Assembly (NCBI RefSeq): GCF_000143765.1
Contig: NZ_GL379770.1
Span: 372,001-436,000, forward strand
DNA length: 64,000 nt
Source: Sphingobacterium spiritivorum ATCC 33861
GTDB lineage: Bacteria > Bacteroidota > Bacteroidia > Sphingobacteriales > Sphingobacteriaceae
Direction of reading: 5' to 3'
Shown: piece after piece, positions 25,496 through 33,725 of the stretch
Position numbering within the stretch: the stretch's first letter is position 1
How the letters are laid out: each line of letters starts with the position of its first letter
Notes under the pieces: model-generated
Databases searched by the model: none
What the model was told of the DNA's origin: nothing
Seen by the model: the letters and a program-made list of their open reading frames with translations, nothing else
Program-made: the position numbers and the translations under genes

Positions 25496-26948
25496 GATAA
25501 ATCGGTATATAACCGTGGCTGTATTAACAAGCTTAAGCATTTTTTCGCAAGCTTTAGCCCAAGACTACCCCACCGATTCGCTGTCCTATTATATACAAGT
25601 CGCAATCGAAAATAATCCGGGTGTAAAATCACAAAAGTATGCGCATGAGGCATACCTTGAAAAAATTCCGCAAGCCGGAGCATACCAAGACCCCGAATTG
25701 TCCATGGAAGCATATACGATGCCTATGGAAATTATAGGAGGGCGTTCTATTGGAAATGTGAGCTTGATGCAAATGTTTCCATGGTTCGGCACGAGAAAAG
25801 CAGCTCGCACAGAGGCTACACATATGGCCAATATGCAAGATCAACAGTATCGGGAAGCCATAAATAATCTGATCCTTCAGGTCAGCACACAGTGGTACAC
25901 GATGCAAAAATTGAACGAGCAACTCAAGAATAATCAGGAAAACCAAGTGTTTCTAAAACAATTGGAACAATTGGCAATACGGAAATTCTCTGCGCCCTCA
26001 AGCACCTCACAATCAAGTGTAGCACCCGTCGTAAGCAGTAATACGCCTTCCTCACCAACCAGATCTAGTGCTTCATCGGGTATGGGAGGGATGAGTATGG
26101 GAGGAGGCAATTCAGCTCCTGCTACTAATCAGAATATGAGTATGCCGTCCGGTGGTGGCATGGGAGCAATGGAAGGTGGCTCCGGATCGGGTATGTCAGA
26201 GGTGCTTCGTATCCAATTGGAAATTGTCGAAATTGAAAATAACATTGAAAGTTTACATGCTCAGATTAAAGCCGAAAAAGCAAAATTCAATGCATTGTTG
26301 AATCGGGAAGCAACTGAAAAGGTCATGCTGGGACAAGAGATCCACAAGCTGAATTTTTTATATAGCGAGGAAGAGGCACTAAGGGTTATTGAGGCAAACA
26401 ACCCCATGCTTGAAATGATTGCCGAAGAAGGCTTGGCATTTAAGGCAAAAGCGGAAATGGATCGGAAAATGAGTTATCCCATGATTGGTATCGGTGTGGA
26501 ATACATGGTTGTGGGAAGGACGAATAATTCAATGCTGGCCATGGACGGGATGAACGGTAAGGATATGGTCATGCCTATGGTTTCAGTGAGCCTGCCACTC
26601 TTCCGTAAAAAATACAATGCCCAGCAAAACGAAAGCAGGCTATGGCGAAAATCAAGCGAAGAGAACTTTAAAAACACCTTCAACACTTTGAAAAGCGAGT
26701 TTTACAGTCTCAAAAGCCAACTGGATGATGCTCAGCGTGCCATCGAGCTGTACGAAAAACAAACTACGCTCGCCCAAACGACATATAACCTGATCGTAAA
26801 AGAGTTCGTTACAGGCAAAAGTGACTTGACCAACGTTATTCAGGTGCAGCGGCAATTATTGGATTATCAGCTTAGGAAAGCTGAGGCCCTTGCCAACTAT
26901 AATACGATGGTTGTGTCAATAAAAAAATTATTAGCAGACCATAAATAA
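25482..26948 (+). CDS. TolC-family outer-membrane channel (CusC-like) with Met/Gly/Ser-rich insert
   Basis: 488 residues. Signal peptide to about ALAQD, then two coiled-coil halves typical of TolC proteins (about 45-160 and 245-480). Between them lies a low-complexity insert (about 165-245) with repeated Ser/Gly/Thr and methionine motifs (GMGGMSMGGG, QNMSMPSGGGMGAMEGG) that could bind Cu(I)/Ag(I). Usual TolC family length is about 420-450, so the insert explains the excess. It starts within the last codons of cusA and sits 25 nt before cusB; it completes the tripartite pump. Confidence 0.88.
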   Translation: MKTNKINRYITVAVLTSLSIFSQALAQDYPTDSLSYYIQVAIENNPGVKSQKYAHEAYLEKIPQAGAYQDPELSMEAYTMPMEIIGGRSIGNVSLMQMFPWFGTRKAARTEATHMANMQDQQYREAINNLILQVSTQWYTMQKLNEQLKNNQENQVFLKQLEQLAIRKFSAPSSTSQSSVAPVVSSNTPSSPTRSSASSGMGGMSMGGGNSAPATNQNMSMPSGGGMGAMEGGSGSGMSEVLRIQLEIVEIENNIESLHAQIKAEKAKFNALLNREATEKVMLGQEIHKLNFLYSEEEALRVIEANNPMLEMIAEEGLAFKAKAEMDRKMSYPMIGIGVEYMVVGRTNNSMLAMDGMNGKDMVMPMVSVSLPLFRKKYNAQQNESRLWRKSSEENFKNTFNTLKSEFYSLKSQLDDAQRAIELYEKQTTLAQTTYNLIVKEFVTGKSDLTNVIQVQRQLLDYQLRKAEALANYNTMVVSIKKLLADHK

Positions 26949-26973
26949 TGCAATTATTTTGAAATTCTTAGCA

Positions 26974-28557
26974 ATGAATAAACTGAAAAATATTTTTAGA
27001 AATAAGGCGGTAACTTACGGGGTTATATTATTGTCCGGACTACTGCTTGGCTGGGCGATATTTGGCGGGAATTCGTCCCATGATCACAGCCATGACCTTG
27101 AAATGGAAGTGACCGAGGACGGGGAAACAGTATGGACTTGCTCCATGCACCCCCAGATCAGAATGGATAAACCGGGGAAATGCCCGATATGTGCAATGGA
27201 TCTAATTCCCTTGAAATCATCCGGGGGAGGTGATGATGTAATTGACGATGACGCCATCCAGATGTCAGAAGAAGCCATAGCATTGGCGAATATCCAGACT
27301 TCGATTGTCGGCCACCAAGACGCTGTTAAAGATGTCCAACTGTATGGGACTATTCAGGTGGACGAACGTTTACAACAATCCCAAACATCGCATGTCAATG
27401 GCCGTATTGAAAATCTTTACGTAACCTTTACTGGCGAGTCGGTAAGAGAAGGACAACTGATAGCCAAAATCTATTCGCCTGATTTATTGACGGCGCAGCA
27501 AGAATTGCTCGAAGCTGCAAAATTGCAGGATATGCAGCCCCTCCTATTGGATGCCGCGAAAGAGAAGCTGAGTTTATGGAAGGTGTCAGAGGATCAGATA
27601 AGCAAAATATTGACATCCAACGAAGTTTCACCCTACGTCAATATATATGCGAATACAAGTGGTGTTGTCATAGCAAAAAATGTAAACCCGGGCGATTATA
27701 TCGGCCAAGGGAGCGTCTTGTACACCATTTCAAACCTTTCCAAGTTATGGGCGGTTTTTGATGCGTATGAAACAGATCTGCCATTTCTAAAGGTGGGAGA
27801 TCAGCTGGAATATACATTACGGAGTTTGCCCGGAAAAGTCTATAATGGGCGGATTGCCTTTATTAACCCTATCCTTGATGCCAATTCAAGAACGGCAAAA
27901 ATCAGGGTCGAAGCCGATAACCGGGATCGCAATCTCAAACCTGAAATGTATGCAACAGCAAGGATCACTGCTCCTTTAAAGGGCTACAACGATGAGTTGG
28001 TCATTCCCAAGTCGGCGGTTTTATGGACAGGGAAGCGCTCCATAGTTTACGTAAAACAGCCAAATACATCCACGCCTGCTTTTAAACTTCGGGAGATCGT
28101 CTTGGGCCCCTCATTGGGCGACCAATATGTTGTTATGTCGGGGCTGGAAAATGGCGAGGAAATCGTGACCAAGGGAGCTTTCACCGTTGATGCAAGTGCC
28201 CAGCTGGAAGGTAAAATCAGTATGATGAATAACGATGGCGCAGCATCGGCTGCCGGACATCAGCATGGCGATGCTCAAACCAATGTCAATAAGACCCATG
28301 ATATGTTGAAAGTATCAGGAAATTGTGAAATGTGCAAAAGCCGGATTGAGAAAGCGGCCAAAAGTGTCAAGGGGGTGATTTCCGCAAACTGGGATGTTAA
28401 TGCCAAAGTTATCCATTTGGATTTCGATTCAAAAGTAACCTCAAAAAGTGCCATAAGCAAAGCTATTGCTAATGTTGGTCACGATACAGAGCTGGACAAG
28501 GCTCCCAAGGCGGTTTATGACGACTTACCGAGTTGCTGTCTCTATGACCGGGGATAA
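26974..28557 (+). CDS. cusB: CusB-like membrane fusion protein with C-terminal HMA domain
   Basis: 527 residues from MNKLKNIFRN (a TTG 15 nt earlier is possible). One N-terminal membrane anchor, then a heavy-metal-binding domain WTCSMHPQIRMDKPGKCPIC (about 48-67), barrel-sandwich/HlyD domains, and a beta-barrel region ending near 415. A His-rich linker leads to a C-terminal HMA-like domain (about 438-527) with SGNCEMCKSRIEKA and a closing LPSCCLYDRG. The periplasmic adaptor may thus carry its own copper chaperone. The same HMA/CCxYDR block forms the N-terminal half of the protein at 51471. Confidence 0.9.
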   Translation: MNKLKNIFRNKAVTYGVILLSGLLLGWAIFGGNSSHDHSHDLEMEVTEDGETVWTCSMHPQIRMDKPGKCPICAMDLIPLKSSGGGDDVIDDDAIQMSEEAIALANIQTSIVGHQDAVKDVQLYGTIQVDERLQQSQTSHVNGRIENLYVTFTGESVREGQLIAKIYSPDLLTAQQELLEAAKLQDMQPLLLDAAKEKLSLWKVSEDQISKILTSNEVSPYVNIYANTSGVVIAKNVNPGDYIGQGSVLYTISNLSKLWAVFDAYETDLPFLKVGDQLEYTLRSLPGKVYNGRIAFINPILDANSRTAKIRVEADNRDRNLKPEMYATARITAPLKGYNDELVIPKSAVLWTGKRSIVYVKQPNTSTPAFKLREIVLGPSLGDQYVVMSGLENGEEIVTKGAFTVDASAQLEGKISMMNNDGAASAAGHQHGDAQTNVNKTHDMLKVSGNCEMCKSRIEKAAKSVKGVISANWDVNAKVIHLDFDSKVTSKSAISKAIANVGHDTELDKAPKAVYDDLPSCCLYDRG

Positions 28558-28580
28558 TGGTACTTGATTAATATTAGATC

Positions 28581-29054
28581 ATGAAAAAAAACGGAAAACG
28601 AACGAAAGCATACAAAGTAATTTTAACAGTTCTGTTAAGTGTGTTTGTGTTAATGCAATTTATAACCCCCCAAAGGAACCTATCCCCGGTTCCTGCGGGC
28701 CAGGTTTTTGTTGATTCATTTAAGGTCGATGCAAAAGTTAATGCAATCCTGTCGGTATCATGCTATGACTGCCATAGCAATAATACCCAATACCCTTGGT
28801 ACACTAATGTTCAGCCTTTGGGTTGGTTCATGGCAGATCATATAACCGAAGGAAAAGAGAAATTGAACTTTGATGATTTGCCAAATTACAGCCCGAGAAG
28901 GATAAACTCAAAGTTTAGCCAGATTATTGAGCAAATCGAGAAAGGTAAAATGCCGTTGAGTTCATATACGTGGATGCATGGGGGTGCTCGTCTAAGCATG
29001 GAAGATAAGAAGCTGTTAGTTGAATACTTTAACTCGTTGATGGATAATGAATAA
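28581..29054 (+). CDS. Haem-binding domain protein (CxxCH)
   Basis: 157 residues: a membrane anchor (about 13-32), then SVSCYDCHSNNTQYPWYTNVQP with the CxxCH haem-attachment motif (about 65-70), followed by NSKFSQIIEQIEKGKMPLSSYTWMH. This is the haem-binding (PF14376-like) domain found beside Bacteroidota copper oxidases. It may pass electrons from or to the multicopper oxidase or act as a periplasmic redox sensor; the role is not established. In locus 2 the paralogue (56498) is followed directly by the oxidase, whereas here the oxidase is almost entirely gone. Confidence 0.82.
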   Translation: MKKNGKRTKAYKVILTVLLSVFVLMQFITPQRNLSPVPAGQVFVDSFKVDAKVNAILSVSCYDCHSNNTQYPWYTNVQPLGWFMADHITEGKEKLNFDDLPNYSPRRINSKFSQIIEQIEKGKMPLSSYTWMHGGARLSMEDKKLLVEYFNSLMDNE

Positions 29055-29126
29055 GTTTAGAGTGTTAATAGTACAGACGGTTCCTTCGGAAATAGACTCA
29101 AAACGTAAATTTTAATAACAGGAAAA

Positions 29127-30068
29127 GTGGAAAACCAATCTAATATCTTAAAATACAAACATCTCGGAATCTACACTCAAAACGAGAATGTAGTATATAT
29201 GCATGAAAACTGCCACGTTTGTGCTTCAGAAGGCTTTGAGGCACTTACCCGAATTAGAATATCCACTGCAACGGACTCAATCGTAGCAAGTCTTAATGTA
29301 ATTTCATCCAATCTTCTATTGACTGATGAAATTGGGTTATCGGACGCCGCAGCAAAAAAACTGAATGTTTCCCCAAATGAAACTTTGTATGTTTCACATT
29401 TGGAACCTATTAAATCTTTAAGCCACGTACGGGCAAAAATCTACAATCAGAAACTGGATTACTTGGCGTACAATGAAATCATTACGGATATAGTTCAGGG
29501 CAATTATTCCAATATCGACCTCACAGCATTTATTACCGCCTGTGCCGGAAATAGAATGGATCTTGATGAAATCACCTATCTTACAAAAGCCATGATTGCT
29601 TCTGGTATGCAATTGCACTGGAACAAGGAGATTGTTGTTGATAAGCATTGCATCGGAGGGTTACCAGGCAATAGAACAACACCGTTGGTAGTTGCCATTG
29701 TTACTGCCTTTGGCCTTACAATGCCCAAAACGTCTTCCCGTGCCATTACCTCGCCTGCCGGTACTGCAGATACCATGGAAGTATTTACCAATGTAACGCT
29801 TTCCCCTGAAAAAATAAAAGAAGTGGTTCATAAGGAAGGGGGGTGTATCGTTTGGGGTGGAACAGCCCAGTTAAGCCCGGCAGATGATCTGCTGATAAAA
29901 ATCGAAAAAGCCCTCGATATAGATAGCGAGGGACAGCTAATTGCTTCGGTACTCTCAAAAAAAGCAGCGGCGGGTTCCACGCACGTTGTTATAGATATTC
30001 CTGTAGGTGAAACTGCAAAAATGAGAAGTACAAAAATGGCACAGACAAAGAGTATATGGGTGGTCTAA
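29127..30068 (+). pseudogene. Truncated thymidine/AMP phosphorylase-like gene joined to a multicopper-oxidase tail
   Basis: 313 residues from a GTG at 29127. It carries the N-terminal and central parts of the thymidine/AMP phosphorylase family: DKHCIGGLPGNRTTP (about 172), SSRAITSPAGTADTMEV (about 203) and EGGCIVWGGTAQLSPADD (about 237). Intact proteins are roughly 500 residues, so about 190 are missing from the C-terminus. After the last family-like residues (near GETAKMRS) the DNA changes, in another frame, to the end of the multicopper oxidase of locus 2. A fused fragment, likely inactive, though the open frame could give a stable truncated protein. Confidence 0.75.
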
Positions 30069-30154
30069 AATACATTTTGACCAGAAACATTGCCGCTACT
30101 ACCCATTATGACAGCGATATGGGCTGGGGGTTCGGATTGAATTTGTCCTATTAA
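30046..30154 (+). pseudogene. Residual C-terminus of a multicopper oxidase/CopB-like barrel
   Basis: From about 30046 a frame encodes D-KEYMGGLKYILTRN followed by THYDSDMGWGFGLNLSY and a stop (30152-30154). This matches the last residues of the oxidase at 56967-59240 (EYMGELRYIINKN...THYDSDMGFGVGLALTY). Only about 35 residues survive. The position after the haem-binding gene and before RteC equals locus 2, showing that the oxidase was replaced by recombination with a phosphorylase gene. Confidence 0.8.
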
Positions 30155-30168
30155 GTTTGACTTTCTAT

Positions 30169-30197
30169 GAGGTCGGATTTAGAATCCGACCTCTTTT
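30169..30197 (+). terminator. Terminator of copper locus 1
   Basis: Perfect 11-bp stem GAGGTCGGATT (30169-30179) / AATCCGACCTC (30183-30193), TAG loop, followed by TTTT. It stands right after the oxidase remnant and before rteC, so it would end the cus transcript. Confidence 0.9.
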
Positions 30198-30219
30198 GAT
30201 GAATTAAAAATGTTACTTA

Positions 30220-31047
30220 ATGAGCAATTATTACGAGGAAATAATAAAGAAACTAGAAGATGAAATAAAAGAGGTGTCTCTTGAACTGGATGGTTCCATA
30301 GCTTTGTATGAAGTTATTATCGAGTTGATATTATCGAGACTTTCCGAAATAAAGGAATATACACTAAAAAATGGCTTTGATAGTATAAATGAAGAGATCC
30401 ACTTTTTCAAATATCAAAAACCAGTCATTGTTGCAAAACTCATTTACTATAACGCTATCTATAAAATAGAGACAAAAAAACCTAATGATATAAAAGCTAT
30501 TAGGAAATACATTAATGGTGAGCTAAGGAAACTCAAACGGTATTTTGAGAGTAACCTTGAATTCTATAAATATTACCGAACAGGCAGTTCATTTGTAGAT
30601 GAAAAGTTATTTGTTCGGGGCAAACACGATATAAAGTTAAGTTTGGACACGGTTTATTTTGAAACCGACCACCGGTTTTCTACATCCCACGATTATAAGG
30701 CGGCAAAAATAATTGCCAATGACCTGATTCAAGTTTATCTTGAAGACCAACTTCACAACATAATCTATAAAGATAAATCAATAGACCTACCAACATTAAG
30801 TTGGACGGGAAGCAAAGCGGCTTTAACGGAATTGATTTACGGACTGCATTCTCAAGCCGTCTTCAATAATGGGAATACAGATATTATAACCATAGTCAGA
30901 TTTTTTGAAAACAGTTTTAATGTTGATTTGGGCGATTTTTACCATACATTTTTGGAACTCAAAGCAAGAAAGCTGAACCGAACGAAATTCCTTGACAGCT
31001 TACGTGATGCTTTGATTAAAAAAATGGAAGAACAGGACGAAATATAA
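30220..31047 (+). CDS. rteC: RteC-domain regulator (copy 1)
   Basis: 275 residues. All-helical, with FFKYQKPVIVAKLIYYNAIYKIE (about 65-87) and FVRGKHDIKLSLDTVYFETDHRFSTSHDYKAAKIIANDLIQVYLEDQL (about 130-180), the core of the RteC family; RteC controls excision genes in CTnDOT. The second copy at 59476 is highly similar throughout. No rteA/rteB two-component genes are in the window. The insertion element begins 26 nt after its stop and does not touch the coding frame. Confidence 0.88.
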   Translation: MSNYYEEIIKKLEDEIKEVSLELDGSIALYEVIIELILSRLSEIKEYTLKNGFDSINEEIHFFKYQKPVIVAKLIYYNAIYKIETKKPNDIKAIRKYINGELRKLKRYFESNLEFYKYYRTGSSFVDEKLFVRGKHDIKLSLDTVYFETDHRFSTSHDYKAAKIIANDLIQVYLEDQLHNIIYKDKSIDLPTLSWTGSKAALTELIYGLHSQAVFNNGNTDIITIVRFFENSFNVDLGDFYHTFLELKARKLNRTKFLDSLRDALIKKMEEQDEI

Positions 31048-31135
31048 AATCAAAAGACGATTTTGTCGATCAGAGACTGTAAAATAAACTGTGTCAAGGA
31101 TAATAAACAGAAGTATTATTTTTGACATAGTAATT

Positions 31136-32252
31136 ATGAGTATTAAGGAAAGCGATTTTGATTTTGAGTCCATGAAGGACCTGGCCCTAGAACAGTTACG
31201 TAGTGGTGAATCACTTTATGGCAAGAACGGAGCTTTTGCTCCTTTAATGAAAAAGTTTTTAGAAGCAGCGCTAGAAGCTGAGATTGAGAGCCATCTGGAT
31301 GAAGCTGAACGCTCTTGTGGTAATCGTCGTAACGGCAAGTCCAGCAAGCAGATTCGCACCTCAGATGGCACTATCGAGATCGATACTCCGCGTGACCGTC
31401 GGTCTAACTTCGAACCCCAGCTTATTAAGAAACGTGAGACGATTTTAGCTTTCTTCGATTACCGATAAGATCATTCCCCAGGTCAAGGAGTGGCAATCAA
31501 GAAGTCTAGACTCGCTTTATACGATTGTTTGGATGGACGCCATGCACTACAAAGTAAAAGAAGACCATCGGTTTGTTTCGCGGGCAGTATACAATATTCT
31601 TGGCATTGATCGAAATGGACATAAGCATCTGTTAGGGATGTATGTTTCGGAGAATGAGGGAGCTAACTTTTGGTTGAGCGTATTGACTGATTTACAAAAT
31701 CGAGGCGTAGAGGATATCTTAATTGCTTGTATCGATAATTTAAAAGGGTTTTCCGAAGCGATACAGAGTGTTTTTCCCGACACCGAAGTACAGACCTGTG
31801 TAGTACATCAAATCCGAAACAGCCTAAAGTATGTAGCCAGTAAGGATCAAAAGGAGTTCATGAACGATCTAAAACCCGTATATAGGGCCGATACGTTGGA
31901 TCTAGCCGAGCTTCGGATGGATGAACTTCAGGATAAATGGGGTGAAAAGTATCCTGTGGTCATTGAATCCTGGCGACGCAACTGGGATCGTCTGACCACC
32001 TATTTCCGATACGATAAATCCATCCGAAAGTTGATATACACGACTAACACGATCGAAGGATTTCATCGCCAAGTGCGTAAGGTCACCAAAACTAAAGGTG
32101 CATTCACCTCCGATATAGCGTTATTGAAATTGATTTATTTAGCACATAACAACATTAAGAAGAAATGGACGATGCCACTAGCCAATTGGGGAACAACAGC
32201 ACAGAAATTAGCAATTTGGTTTCCGGGAAGAATGGTGTTAGATTTGCAATAA
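31136..32252 (+). pseudogene. IS256-type transposase, internally deleted and frameshifted
   Basis: The N-terminal part (31136-31456) reads MSIKESDFDFESMKDLA...RRNGKSSKQIRTSDGTIEIDTPRDR, typical of IS256 transposases. It then runs into a stop after ETILAFFDYR. The family sequence resumes in another frame near 31457 with SSITDKIIPQVKEWQ and continues through WMDAMHYKV and CIDNLKGF (two catalytic Asp) and NTIEGFHRQV (Glu) to the end at 32252. Between the halves some 40-50 residues are missing. No intact protein can form; movement would need a helper. Confidence 0.9.
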
Positions 32253-32256
32253 GAAA

Positions 32257-32298
32257 AATGGTTGAATTACCGCCCCGCGGGGCGGTAATTCAACCATT
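32257..32298. terminator. 42-bp perfect palindrome at the 3' end of the IS
   Basis: Every base from 32257 to 32298 pairs about a centre at 32277/32278 (arms contain GGTTGAATTACCGCCCC). It starts 5 nt after the transposase stop, with an A run before and T residues after, as for a bidirectional terminator shielding the element. A 21-bp uninterrupted arm is unusually long. Confidence 0.8.
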
Positions 32299-32456
32299 GA
32301 CACAGTTTATTTTACACTCCCGTCGATCATTATTCGGCGAAGGAGCCAGTCCATTTTCCTCTTTCCCTAACTATCGTTTACAAATGGAAACGGTCCTGAA
32401 ATTCTTTACCCAGTTTGAATTCATTGGAGGTTTTTAGACTTCTACCAATAATGAGA

Positions 32457-32792
32457 TTATACCGCCGTTGCCATTTGCTCACAAGCTTCTGCGCATTTGT
32501 AGCAAGCATCCGCACACTCTTTGCAATGTTGCATATCATGCTTAGCACATTCATCTCCACACGCTCTACAAATCTCCGCACATAGCTTGCAAAGGTGACG
32601 GCTATATTGGCTTCCCAAACTCATGAGTTCGGCTGCGGCTCTACATATGGCTGCACATTCCAGATCAAGCTGGATACATCGAGCCATCATTTTTACATTG
32701 TCCTCTTGCAAGCAAGAAGCTGCACAATGGTTACAAGCTACAGCACAGGCGTAGCATTCGTCAATACATTTTTGAAATTGTTGATGTGACAT
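32457..32792 (-). CDS. csp: Four-helix-bundle copper-storage protein (Csp-like)
   Basis: 111 residues, all helical, with Cys and Met/His lining repeated CxxxC patterns: CIDECYACAVACNHCAASCLQ, CIQLDLECAAICRAAA, CKLCAEICRACGDECAKH and CKECADACYKCAEACEQ. This matches Csp3-like cytosolic copper-storage proteins (no signal peptide), which hold many Cu(I) ions inside a four-helix core. It is transcribed leftward, 28 nt after the DUF305 lipoprotein gene, so the two probably share one promoter above 33441. Confidence 0.88.
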   Translation of the reverse strand: MSHQQFQKCIDECYACAVACNHCAASCLQEDNVKMMARCIQLDLECAAICRAAAELMSLGSQYSRHLCKLCAEICRACGDECAKHDMQHCKECADACYKCAEACEQMATAV

Positions 32793-32820
32793 AATTTTAT
32801 TGTTTAAAGTGAGAAATTAT

Positions 32821-33441
32821 TTATCTATTCTTATTAGCTAATAACCAGGTTTGAATCTCCGAGATTTCCTGATCCTGTTTTTCAATAATATTTTTTGCCA
32901 TTGTCTGCATAGCACTTTCGTGTCCGTAAATAAGTTCCAATTTTGCGTTTCCAATTGCATTTTGATGATGCTGAATCATCAACATGGCAAAATCGTGATC
33001 CGTGTCTCCATTAATGATTTGGAGATCTGTCACTCTGCCTGAGCGTTCCATATTTTTCATCTGCTCTGTAACAAATTCGGGAACATTTAGATGCGGTACG
33101 TGACCATTGAGAAATGTGGTTAATTCTTGAATCTCAGCCTTCTGGTCTTTAATTATTTTCTGGGCCATCTCCCTCATTTGCGCATCATCGCCGGATTGCA
33201 GTTCCTTATTTGCCATGTCGATCGCTCCCTGATGATGCATTCGCATCATCAGAGCAAAAGCATTATCAGGGTCGGGGGGCATTTGCATGGCCATCATCTC
33301 ATCCATCATGTTGTGCATGATAGTCATCATTTCATTGTCATCGTGATTCTGGATTTTGATTTTGTTGATATCGTCCTTATCGCACGCTTGGATAAATAAC
33401 AGTATTCCTGCTATTGCCATTATTTTTATCGCTAATTTCAT
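32821..33441 (-). CDS. DUF305 lipoprotein with two metal-binding repeats
   Basis: 206 residues. Lipobox IQAC at about 17-20. The mature part starts Met-rich (MMTIMHNMMDEMMAMQM) and contains two DUF305 units: MMRMHHQGAIDMANKEL (about 65-81) and MLMIQHHQNAIGNAKLEL (about 152-169). Each has the His-His/Met pattern of CopM-type periplasmic copper binders. It is likely a periplasmic or outer-membrane copper buffer. Its promoter must lie in 33442-33725, where no gene is seen. Confidence 0.85.
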   Translation of the reverse strand: MKLAIKIMAIAGILLFIQACDKDDINKIKIQNHDDNEMMTIMHNMMDEMMAMQMPPDPDNAFALMMRMHHQGAIDMANKELQSGDDAQMREMAQKIIKDQKAEIQELTTFLNGHVPHLNVPEFVTEQMKNMERSGRVTDLQIINGDTDHDFAMLMIQHHQNAIGNAKLELIYGHESAMQTMAKNIIEKQDQEISEIQTWLLANKNR

Positions 33442-33725
33442 AGATGTATATTATTATTATCAATTTCCTTTTCTCTTTTAATAATGAAATGTTAAAGACT
33501 TTTTTTGATAGAACACATAGACAGAACAACATACAATTCAATTTGTTTGATTTTTTGGATTCAAAACGAGCTACAGATAAGATATGTGGGTGTAAGATTA
33601 TTTCTGTAATGTAGTGGTTTATGCTACTATTTATTCATCAATTTTGAAATGAATCACAGTCCAGAAATAAATTGAACGAACCTGAGATGTTGTGATTAGG
33701 AAAATGTATGAATGGGTAAATGTTT

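Larger units (their letters stand above)
31073..32321 (+). mobile_element. IS256-family element with 8-bp target duplication (defective)
   Basis: Left end GAGACTGTAAAATAAACTGT... (31073-31097) and right end (32297-32321) are inverted repeats sharing TGTAAAATAAACTGTGTCAA. The flanking octamer GTCGATCA occurs at 31065-31072 and again at 32322-32329, a perfect target-site duplication, so the element moved here as a unit. About 1.25 kb, shorter than intact relatives because of an internal deletion in the transposase. Confidence 0.93.
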
